The translations under genes were made by a program, and so were the position numbers. The notes under the pieces are model-generated. The model saw only the letters and a program-made list of their open reading frames with translations. It ran no database searches and was not told where the DNA came from. From Planctomyces sp. (lineage in GTDB: Bacteria > Planctomycetota > Planctomycetia > Planctomycetales > Planctomycetaceae): DNA of 6,133 nt. Below are positions 1-5,466 of the stretch, in pieces (the first letter of the stretch is position 1; every line of letters begins with the position of its first letter). The stretch is taken from assembly GCA_005809115.1 (NCBI GenBank), contig SYLK01000556.1, positions 1-6,133 of the forward strand, given 5' to 3'.

Positions 1-83
1 ATTTCAAGTTCTACTGCCACGAACGCCCTCATCAGTCCCTGGACTACCGCACTCCATGGGAAGTCCACAACAGCCGCTGCTGA
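1..83 (+). CDS. IS3-family transposase OrfB, C-terminal fragment
   Basis: This is the last 26 codons of a transposase (codons begin at base 3; TGA at 81-83). The peptide contains HERPHQSLDYRTP, followed by WEV. This is the hallmark tail of the DDE integrase core of IS3-family OrfB proteins (typical form: NxxRPHxxLxxxTPxE), which catalyses strand transfer during transposition. The DDE catalytic residues themselves would lie upstream of the window. In most IS3 elements OrfB is made by programmed frameshifting from OrfA; that cannot be seen here. The gene is partial only because the window begins inside it. Its stop lies 58 bases before the inferred element end, a usual spacing. Confidence 0.85.
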   Translation, partial: FKFYCHERPHQSLDYRTPWEVHNSRC

Positions 84-114
84 CCCTGCCGATCCACCTT
101 AGAGATCGCGCCCG

Positions 115-141
115 CTGGTCCGAAAACCGGGGTCCACTTCA
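115..141 (-). repeat. Probable right terminal inverted repeat of the IS3 element
   Basis: Read on the minus strand this 27-bp stretch begins TGAAGTGGACCCC and continues with a CGGTTTTCGGACC core. The TG start, the GTGGACCCC block and its position just downstream of the transposase stop fit the terminal repeat where an IS3-family transposase binds and cuts. The matching left repeat is outside the window, so exact ends are approximate. Confidence 0.6.
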
Positions 142-357
142 TATGGTTCGCGATGCATGTTCGTCTGACTAATTGGTCAGCGCCACTTCGTGGCGTGATC
201 GCCTGTAAGGCCAGACCCGCTAATTGTTTACGTAAATTGATATCCCTGCCAACCCAGGGGAGAGAAGGTGCCCCCAGGGCGGATTGTTCGCGGCTGTCGC
301 GTGGGAAAGTCCTATTACAATTGCCCCCTCACCCTGACCTTCTCCCCCGAGTACAGG
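142..357. other. Gene-free stretch with REP-like remnant and small hairpins
   Basis: No convincing coding sequence is seen here; the open frames are short and have no family signature. Three structures can be seen. A 6-bp hairpin lies at 181-195 (CGCCAC, loop TTC, GTGGCG). An imperfect palindrome, TGACTAATTGGTCA, lies just before it (167-180). A pair of complementary arms (257-269 and 337-347, of the type GGGGAGAGAAGGT / ACCTTCTCCCC with one bulge) resembles the common intergenic CCCTCACCC...CTCCCC repeats of many bacteria. None is followed by a T run, so none is called as a terminator. The stretch lies between an IS end and further repeats and looks like decayed intergenic DNA. Confidence 0.5.
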
Positions 358-478
358 CTCGCTGTACCACACAAGTCGGATTTTGTGAAATTGGCTGATC
401 TACGGCCTCAATCTGGGAGGGATACAGTATCGCCATCTTTTCCATTGTTATGAAAACCGAGATGTGTGGTACAGCGAG
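358..478. repeat. 121-bp inverted-repeat element (27-bp arms, 67-bp centre)
   Basis: The outer 15 bases of the arms are perfect reverse complements: CTCGCTGTACCACAC at 358-372 and GTGTGGTACAGCGAG at 464-478. The pairing continues inward with few mismatches to about 384 and 452, giving about 24 of 27 paired positions. The centre (385-451) has no reading frame of note. It could be a MITE-like non-autonomous element, or encode a long stem-loop RNA. No flanking target duplication was recognised. Confidence 0.7.
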
Positions 479-489
479 GGGCAAATACA

Positions 490-583
490 GGGACAGGCAC
501 ATTTTCCCGGGGGCTGTCTGGATCGTGGCGCAGTCGGCCACCCACGCGCCATTTGTCTTCAGCGGGAAGATGAGCCAGTCCCC
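490..583 (+). repeat. Dispersed ~95-bp inverted-end element, copy 1
   Basis: The element is bounded by GGGACAGGCACATTTTCCCG on the left and, on the right, by CGGGAAGATGAGCCAGTCCC read towards the end. These are imperfect inverted repeats of about 20 bp (reverse complement of the right end: GGGACTGGCTCATCTTCCCG). A second copy lies in opposite orientation at 5256-5351, with roughly 84% identity and one gap by hand alignment. Such short, gene-free, palindromic-ended repeats behave like MITEs or REP-type elements mobilised in trans. No transposase for it is visible in the window. It begins 12 bases after the 358-478 element and ends 7 bases before the 75-bp repeat. Confidence 0.75.
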
Positions 584-590
584 GGCCCGT

Positions 591-665
591 GAATGGACAC
601 TGCGTTCGCTGCCAGGCTCGGCCCTTCGCTGCACGCCTTTCTACAACTTACGCTGAACCAATGCA
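591..665 (-). repeat. 75-bp dispersed repeat, copy A, just after the stop of the 669-1712 gene
   Basis: This matches positions 1986-2060 in the same orientation, with 68 of 75 bases identical by hand count and no gaps. Shared blocks include GAATGGACACTGCGTTCGCTG, CTCGGCCCTTCGCT and CGCTGAACCAAT. In the sense of the neighbouring gene (minus strand) the repeat begins 3 bases after the TAG stop, so it would be the first part of the 3' untranslated region. It has an internal TTCGCTGC direct repeat (605-612 and 624-631) but no strong self-complementarity and no T run, so it is not a standard intrinsic terminator. Function unknown. Confidence 0.85.
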
Positions 666-668
666 CGA

Positions 669-1712
669 CTACGGCCCGCTGGGAGCGATCAGCACGGGAC
701 CGGAGACGACTTCCAGAAAATTCCCGGCCGCGGTATTGAACGATCCTTCCGAAAGCAGTGAGTCCTGTCGCAGGAGGTTTGGCTCGGCGCTGGCCGGTCC
801 GACCGACCTGGCTGCGTCATACGCGGCAGTGAACATGCCGATCCAGTCGCACTTGCGGGAAACCGCACCGGGGATGCCACCTTCATACTGAAACTTCGAC
901 CCTCCTCCCCAGGGATCGATGTACAGAAAGTTGGTGGCCGCGTTGTTGCAGGCAAAGATCAGGACCGTGTGCCCTCCGACGTAGTATGCGATGAGCTTCC
1001 CGTCCTGAATGTGCATGCCTACGGGGCCATCGAGGACTCCCACGCGGACGGGGATGCCCCTGGCGAGGAATCCTTTGATCGAGGAGCGGACCTGCGAGAT
1101 GACGCCGGACCTGTATTTGACATCACTTCGCTTCCTGACCACACTGACGGGTTCGTGGTACGGATGCTCATAAAAGATGGGACTCATGTCCCTGAAGACC
1201 TGCTTGCCACGGCCGTTGACGACCTTGCCGCATCCCATGCGACCAAAGTCGGCGATGTTGGCGGTGTTATGCTGCTCGAAGATGTTGTCAGGGTCGTTGA
1301 GCAGGAGGCGCTGGATGGCCAGCCTGTTGCCGGCATCGGAACCGCCAATAACGTTCGCCATGAGATCGAAGTCCATTCCGGGATGCTTCCGAACATCGCC
1401 AGGCACGGCAATCAGACTGCCCACCGCTTTGCCGGCCCGATCTTTGAATCGAACGACAGTGTCCGTGGCCGTAATTCCTTTCAGCGTGAAGGTCATTCCC
1501 TGGCGTGACTTGTCGATTTTCGTAACAGCCACGTCGCGCGGCGAATCAGATACGACCTCGCGGACGTCGACGTCGCGGCGGTCAGCAGACATCTCCAGAT
1601 CAGGCCCCACCACATCCAGCGTGATGTCGACACCTCGGGGAAGCCATACGATCGCCTGACCTGCGGAATTCCTGGGGAACTTGCTGCCGTCGGGAAGTTG
1701 AACGTCGGCCAT
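669..1712 (-). CDS. Hypothetical protein: Ig-like N-terminal part plus papain/C39-fold-like C-terminal part
   Basis: A 347-residue protein, not recognised as a named family. The start at 1712 was chosen because GGAG lies 7 bases upstream on the minus strand. The frame stays open another 53 codons (to 1871), but that extension looks like non-coding sequence. Residues ~15-105 have the alternating beta pattern of an Ig-like or beta-sandwich domain. Residues ~140-300 hold a possible cysteine-protease-like fold: YYVGGHTVLIFACN (His 248) followed by FLYIDPWGGGS (Asp 266), the His/Asp arrangement of C39 and papain-like enzymes. The expected nucleophile is unclear: Cys 161 (RMGCGK) is the only upstream cysteine and lacks the usual Gln-x5-Cys-Trp setting. 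So it could be an atypical protease, a relative that has lost activity, or another fold. No signal peptide or membrane segment is seen; it is probably cytoplasmic or exported by a non-Sec route. It is bracketed by two copies of a 75-bp repeat. Confidence 0.8.
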   Translation of the reverse strand: MADVQLPDGSKFPRNSAGQAIVWLPRGVDITLDVVGPDLEMSADRRDVDVREVVSDSPRDVAVTKIDKSRQGMTFTLKGITATDTVVRFKDRAGKAVGSLIAVPGDVRKHPGMDFDLMANVIGGSDAGNRLAIQRLLLNDPDNIFEQHNTANIADFGRMGCGKVVNGRGKQVFRDMSPIFYEHPYHEPVSVVRKRSDVKYRSGVISQVRSSIKGFLARGIPVRVGVLDGPVGMHIQDGKLIAYYVGGHTVLIFACNNAATNFLYIDPWGGGSKFQYEGGIPGAVSRKCDWIGMFTAAYDAARSVGPASAEPNLLRQDSLLSEGSFNTAAGNFLEVVSGPVLIAPSGP

Positions 1713-1985
1713 GTGATGACTCCGTGAAGATCCTGCCTTTTCTTCTGTCCCGGCGCTCTGGCAGAACGTCGGAACGCGAGGCTGGCCACTACGCAGTCGT
1801 CCGACAGACGGCCGTTCTTTTGTGCCCCCTGGCACATGATTATTGGGCAGACAGTCGACTTTTTGCCTCATCTGTTCCCTTCTTCGTTTGCCACGGCGGT
1901 CTGTGACAGAAAATCGGCAACATTGACTCGCTGTAAATGGCTTTGGCTCGAAGTGCTCTTCAGGGAACGATTCAGGATGAACGAA
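1713..1985. other. Leader/intergenic region upstream of the 669-1712 gene
   Basis: This 273-bp stretch lies between the start of the 669-1712 gene and the second 75-bp repeat, and must hold that gene's promoter if it is transcribed alone. I saw no clear -35/-10 pair. There is a perfect 6-bp hairpin at 1821-1836 (TGTGCC, loop CCCT, GGCACA) without a T run, which could be a regulator site or an mRNA structure. Open frames here are shadows or an unsupported N-terminal extension of the downstream gene. Confidence 0.45.
1720..1723 (-). promoter_or_regulatory. Ribosome binding site fixing the start at 1712
   Basis: The minus strand reads GGAG, 7 bases, then ATG at 1712. This is the best Shine-Dalgarno match in the window. 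It argues for the 347-residue product over the longer frame beginning at 1871, whose ATG has no comparable site. Confidence 0.65.
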
Positions 1986-2060
1986 GAATGGACACTGCGT
2001 TCGCTGCTATGCTCGGCCCTTCGCTCCACGCGTTTCCACAACTTCCGCTGAACCAATCCA
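1986..2060 (-). repeat. 75-bp dispersed repeat, copy B, just after the stop of the fusion gene
   Basis: Second copy of the repeat at 591-665, same orientation, 68/75 identical. In the gene sense (minus strand) it starts 23 bases after the TGA stop of the ATP-grasp/M32 gene, again in the immediate 3' flank. The flanks outside the 75 bp are unrelated to those of copy A, so the element boundaries are fairly sharp. Confidence 0.85.
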
Positions 2061-2083
2061 GCGGCAAGCGACACCGTCTGCGG

Positions 2084-5050
2084 TCAGGCACCATATCGCG
2101 TGTGGAGATGCCTGATGAATGCGGCGGTGTCGAGGCCGACGCCGGTGACACGTTCCACAATCTCTTCGGCGTTCTGGCGAAAGCCCACCTGATGCACGTT
2201 GCGGCGGAGCCAGGACAGAAGCGGCCGGCAGTCGCCGCGTCGAATCTCTTCCTCCAGTACATGGCTCCGCCCGTAACTCTCGGCGAACTGTGCTGCATAC
2301 AAAGTACCCAGCGTGTACGTGGGAAAATACCCGAAGTTGCCCAACGCCCAGTGGACATCCTGCAGGACACCCTCGACCGGCGATGTCGGACGGACGCCGA
2401 GCAGTGCTTCGCTGCGCTCGTCCCAGACCGCGGGCAGGTCCGCAATGGCCAGGTCACCGGACAGAATGGCCAGCTCCAGTTCATACCTCAGCAGAATATG
2501 CAGATGATAGGAGACTTCGTCAGCGGCCACTCGATTCGATCCCGGGCGAACGACGTTCACGGCCCGGCAGAGGGAATCCGGGTCGAGATCACTGACTGCG
2601 GCCGGGAACAGCTCGCTCAGCACAGGGAACCAGTGCTGCCAGAACGCCGGGCTGCGACCGACGTGGTTTTCCCAGAGTCGTGACTGCGATTCGTGCAGCC
2701 CCATACTGGGCGCCTCACCCAGCAGCCAGTCGCGATCGGTGGGGAGGAAACCCTGATCATACAGGCCATGTCCGCCTTCATGCAGGGTGGCGATGACGGC
2801 TTTGGGCAGATTCTGTTCGGAGACGGCGATGGTCAACCGGACGTCGTGAGCACCGGCGAGCAGTGTGAAGGGATGCGTGGATCGGTCCAGTCGGCCGCGG
2901 GAGAAGTCGAAACCCATCGACTGCAGGATTCGGCGGCAGAGCCTGGTCTGCCCCTGTTCGCAGAAGGTGCGTCCATCCAGCGTGTGGCGCCAGCTGCGGG
3001 TGGATTCGGAAAACTGTGCCACGAGCGGCACCAGGTGGTCGCGGAGTTCGCTGAGCACCGGTTCCAGTCGGGAGCGGCTCATGCCGGGTTCGTGTTCGTC
3101 CAGCAGAGAATCATAGGGTTCATTTCCGCGACTCATCGCATCGGCACGTTCCCGTGCCAGTTCCACGACTCGTTCAAACGGCAGCGCGAACAGCGCGAAG
3201 TCGTCGCGCTGACGTGCCTCTTCCCAGGCGCCCAGGGCGCGGGATTTTGCCCGGGCGAAAGCGCGGACAAGGTCGTCGTGGAGAGCCTGAGTGACCCGTC
3301 GCAGGCGGCGCAGCAGGACGATTTCGCGCATCCAGCGTTCGTCCGATTCGCGCTGGCTGGCGACTTCCTCCAGCAGGTCTCCGAGGCGGTCGGAGACGAG
3401 GAGTGAATGGCGCAGACTCTCCAGCGTGGCGAGCTGCTCACCTCGCTGCGGGCGACCGGCGGCGGGCAGCATCGTCTCTTCGTCCCAGCCGAGCAGACCG
3501 ATGGCGTGATCCAGGTGCCGCAGCTCGGCGATCTGGCTGCGGAGTGCCTGTTCGACACCCTCAGCCACGGCCAGTGCGCGTTTTCGGAGTCTCAGATCGC
3601 CGGGCGGGTGAGCCACCAGCAGTGCGGCAAGTCCACCATGCTGAGCCACGTTCACGACCTGCTTCTGGGAAACCCGGCAGAGGACGCCGAGTCCGTTCTC
3701 GGTGGGAGCGAAACCCATGACGGCATGATACGGTTCTTCGAACACCTGGCCGTTACTTCCGATCACGGGAAACGCATGGACGGGCAGGCGCGTGGCGGCC
3801 TGCAGAACCCAGGACTGCTCCGGATGATCGGCGAGCGACACAGCCTGGTGCAGCAGTTCGTCCCATTCCGATGAACTCGCGGCGGCTCCCATCGTGACGC
3901 CGGTGCCGCCGTAGCCACGATTGGGCTTGAGTACGAGTTGTTCGCGGTGTGTTCTGGCATATTCCAGCAGGTCGCCGATCTGTCCGTGTGGCAGGGACGT
4001 CCGGCGGTCCCTCACCACGCGGGTCCACAGAACGTGCCGCCGAAACAGACGGCATTCCTCTTCGCTGAAGAACTGTTCTGCCAGAGTCTCGTCGGTCAGC
4101 AGTTCCCAGCAGCTCTTGTGGTCGAAGTCGCCGACCAGCGACGAGATCACACGATTCTGGCGAAAGGCCAGCCGCATTGCTGCCAGCGGATGTCCCAGTT
4201 CGCGTTCCCGGGCGACGAGATCGCGGACCTCGTAGTCCCGATAGATCACGTCGATCAGCACGTCGTCCTGGTAGATCTCATCACCGACGACGCGGAGTTC
4301 GGTCGGGTCGGCGAGGCTGATGCGGAGCCCATGTCGTTCGGCCAGAAACTGGCTGAGCACGATCTGCTCGTCGGGACCATCGTGGATGTATCGGGGTTCC
4401 ACGAAGCACAGCTGACACGAATCGCGTCCCACAGCGCGGGCATGATCGATCAGAACCTGGGCGAACAGATCCCGCTGATCCCGGGGCAGCGAGACGTCCA
4501 GATCCGGATCATGTGCCATCAGTGTGGGGATCACATCGGCCATGACGATCTGTTCGGCCAGAGGTGCGAAGTGAATCCCGCCCACCCCTGACAGATTCGG
4601 TTCCATGAACTGCAGCGAGTCCTGCCAGCCTGCGGCGGTGAAGTCGCAGACGGCATCAAGGCGGCCGTAAATCGGATTCAGGCGCTGGTGCTGCGCTGTC
4701 CAGGTCTCACGGACCCAGGATTCTTCGTCCGGTGTGATGGCCAGAATGCGGCGCACTTCGGGTACGTTCAGGTACAATGTGGGCAGCTGTTTCAGGGCTT
4801 CCGCCAGCTTCAGGCAGACATGAGCGACGTAGTTGAGCTGCTCGGGCATCGCGAGCAGCGGGCGCAGCATGATGCGTACGGCCTCGCGGACACCATCGCG
4901 TTCATACACCACACCATTGGTTTCCGCGTTGAGACGCAGGCGTTCGGCCACGCGCTTCAATGTCGCGTCCCCGACATGATGGATGGCCCTGCGGACGCTG
5001 TTGTCGAGCGTTGCTCCGGAGAGCCCGATTTTTTCTGATGGACTGAGCAT
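2084..5050 (-). CDS. ATP-grasp-like ligase fused to M32 (Taq-type) metallocarboxypeptidase
   Basis: A 988-residue protein made of two enzymes in one uninterrupted frame. Residues ~495-988 are a full-length M32 carboxypeptidase, a zinc enzyme that removes C-terminal amino acids from peptides. Zinc ligands are HEGGH (757-761) and Glu 787 in HESQSR (786-791), exactly 30 residues after the first His as in characterised M32 enzymes. Other family signatures are STHPFT (~724-729), DVRLT, NRVAADEVSYHLH (839-851) and GYFPTYTLGTLYAAQ (907-921). Residues ~1-494 resemble ATP-grasp ligases of the glutathionylspermidine-synthase or circularly permuted type-2 kind: FMEPNLSGVGGI (148-159), LIDVIYRDYEV (265-275) and a nucleotide-loop-like LKPNRGYGGTGV (374-385). 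The ligase substrate is unknown. There is no signal peptide, so it is probably cytoplasmic. The start at 5050 lacks a Shine-Dalgarno sequence; an ATG at 5110 in the same frame would add 20 residues encoded partly by a tandem repeat and is less likely. The fusion is the unusual point: each half is normally a separate protein. Confidence 0.9.
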   Translation of the reverse strand: MLSPSEKIGLSGATLDNSVRRAIHHVGDATLKRVAERLRLNAETNGVVYERDGVREAVRIMLRPLLAMPEQLNYVAHVCLKLAEALKQLPTLYLNVPEVRRILAITPDEESWVRETWTAQHQRLNPIYGRLDAVCDFTAAGWQDSLQFMEPNLSGVGGIHFAPLAEQIVMADVIPTLMAHDPDLDVSLPRDQRDLFAQVLIDHARAVGRDSCQLCFVEPRYIHDGPDEQIVLSQFLAERHGLRISLADPTELRVVGDEIYQDDVLIDVIYRDYEVRDLVARERELGHPLAAMRLAFRQNRVISSLVGDFDHKSCWELLTDETLAEQFFSEEECRLFRRHVLWTRVVRDRRTSLPHGQIGDLLEYARTHREQLVLKPNRGYGGTGVTMGAAASSSEWDELLHQAVSLADHPEQSWVLQAATRLPVHAFPVIGSNGQVFEEPYHAVMGFAPTENGLGVLCRVSQKQVVNVAQHGGLAALLVAHPPGDLRLRKRALAVAEGVEQALRSQIAELRHLDHAIGLLGWDEETMLPAAGRPQRGEQLATLESLRHSLLVSDRLGDLLEEVASQRESDERWMREIVLLRRLRRVTQALHDDLVRAFARAKSRALGAWEEARQRDDFALFALPFERVVELARERADAMSRGNEPYDSLLDEHEPGMSRSRLEPVLSELRDHLVPLVAQFSESTRSWRHTLDGRTFCEQGQTRLCRRILQSMGFDFSRGRLDRSTHPFTLLAGAHDVRLTIAVSEQNLPKAVIATLHEGGHGLYDQGFLPTDRDWLLGEAPSMGLHESQSRLWENHVGRSPAFWQHWFPVLSELFPAAVSDLDPDSLCRAVNVVRPGSNRVAADEVSYHLHILLRYELELAILSGDLAIADLPAVWDERSEALLGVRPTSPVEGVLQDVHWALGNFGYFPTYTLGTLYAAQFAESYGRSHVLEEEIRRGDCRPLLSWLRRNVHQVGFRQNAEEIVERVTGVGLDTAAFIRHLHTRYGA

Positions 5051-5076
5051 GGCGGCAATACTGTACTGTCGGCGGT

Positions 5077-5133
5077 ATGGACGAACGGCGGCATGGACGA
5101 ACGGCGGCATGGACGAACGGCGGCATGGACGAA
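5077..5133. repeat. 16-bp tandem repeat, about 3.5 copies
   Basis: ATGGACGAACGGCGGC is repeated perfectly at 5077-5092, 5093-5108 and 5109-5124, with a fourth partial copy (ATGGACGAA) at 5125-5133. It lies 27-83 bases upstream of the chosen start of the minus-strand fusion gene. On that strand each junction creates an ATG (5110 and 5126 among them) and, because 16 is not a multiple of three, successive copies start in different frames. Perfect short tandem arrays are prone to slippage. Confidence 0.9.
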
Positions 5134-5255
5134 ATCAGGCGAATTCCGGCTGAGTCGGCAGACGCCGCCCCGGTACGCTGGCGAAGTGTATTGAAAACGC
5201 GAGCGGTTTGAACCTGTGCATCCGGCCGGGCATTCCCCCGGTGGATTCACGAGCC

Positions 5256-5351
5256 GGGGACTGGCTAATTTTCCCGCTGCAGACCAATGCGGGGTGGGTG
5301 GCCGACCGCGACCCGATCCAGACAGCCTTTGGGGAAAATGTGCCTGTCCCC
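5256..5351 (-). repeat. Dispersed ~95-bp inverted-end element, copy 2
   Basis: Inverted copy of the element at 490-583, 96 bp long. Its ends are GGGGACTGGCTAATTTTCCC and GGGGAAAATGTGCCTGTCCCC read towards the right end; the latter reverse-complements to the GGGGACAGGCACATTTTCCC end, so the two tips are imperfect inverted repeats of each other. Similarity to copy 1 runs on for about 10 bases beyond the left tip (a CGTGAAT match on the other strand). It lies about 115 bp upstream of the plus-strand gene at 5467, so it may sit within or next to that gene's promoter. Confidence 0.75.
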
Positions 5352-5376
5352 CTGTCTGCACGTGAACGGTTACCGG

Positions 5377-5388
5377 AGGAGATCTCCT
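5377..5388. promoter_or_regulatory. 12-bp perfect palindrome, possible operator
   Basis: AGGAGATCTCCT is a perfect palindrome located 78 bases before the start codon at 5467 and directly beside the weak promoter candidate (5390-5418). A dimeric regulator could bind here, but a single 12-bp palindrome can occur by chance, so this is only a position to check. Confidence 0.2.
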
Positions 5389-5466
5389 GTTGCTTTCTCG
5401 AGCTGGCGGGGGTACTCTGGTCTGTGGTGGACACTCTGACAGCATGTTTGCAGGGGCGGATTCCGG

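Larger units (their letters stand above)
1..141 (+). mobile_element. Right end of an IS3-family insertion sequence (left part outside window)
   Basis: The window opens inside an insertion sequence. The reading frame starting at base 3 gives the C-terminal tail of an IS3-type integrase-core transposase and stops at 81-83. About 30 bases later comes a terminal-repeat-like sequence ending in CA at 141. On the opposite strand this reads TGAAGTGGACCCC at the element's tip, the TG...CA boundary style of IS3 elements. The left end, the first reading frame and any target duplication lie outside the window, so whether the element is intact cannot be told. The boundary at 141 is inferred from the sequence pattern, not from a second copy. 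Confidence 0.72.
5051..5466. other. Divergent intergenic region between the fusion gene and the coiled-coil gene
   Basis: This 416-bp stretch separates two divergently read genes and should contain both promoters. It holds the 16-bp tandem repeat (5077-5133), an inverted copy of the ~95-bp element (5256-5351) and a 12-bp palindrome (5377-5388). Only one weak promoter candidate for the plus-strand gene was seen: TTGCTT at 5390-5395 and TACTCT at 5413-5418, with a 17-bp spacer and three of six consensus matches in each box. No convincing promoter was seen for the minus-strand gene. Open frames crossing the region are shadows. Confidence 0.5.

Noticed and set aside
181..195. Hairpin CGCCAC-TTC-GTGGCG as an intrinsic terminator
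   Set aside because: Short stem, no T run on either side and no gene that it would terminate other than the IS.
329..634. Minus-strand 101-codon open frame spanning the repeats
   Set aside because: Runs through three repeat elements and has no start signal. The part shared with the 5256-5351 copy is reported as a finding, not as a gene.
591..665. 75-bp repeat as an integron attC site
   Set aside because: No RYYYAAC/GTTRRRY core pair and little self-complementarity, so it does not fit attC despite the cassette-like placement. No integrase in the window.
969..1508. Plus-strand 179-codon open frame opposite the 669-1712 gene
   Set aside because: Lies wholly antisense to a gene with a good ribosome site. 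Composition is that of a shadow frame in GC-rich DNA, with no recognisable motif.
1821..1836. Hairpin TGTGCC-CCCT-GGCACA as a terminator for the fusion gene
   Set aside because: No T run in the gene direction and it lies about 250 bp past the stop, beyond the 75-bp repeat.
1713..1871. 53-residue N-terminal extension of the 669-1712 gene
   Set aside because: The ATG at 1871 lacks a ribosome site, the extension has no domain character, and GGAG sits 7 bases before the ATG at 1712.
1937..3874. Series of plus-strand open frames (1937-2683, 2693-3406, 3407-3874) opposite the M32 domain
   Set aside because: Antisense to strongly conserved M32 motifs. Third-position GC keeps this frame open; no family features.
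5077..5133. Possible CRISPR array
   Set aside because: The 16-bp units are directly adjacent with no spacers, and no cas genes are present.
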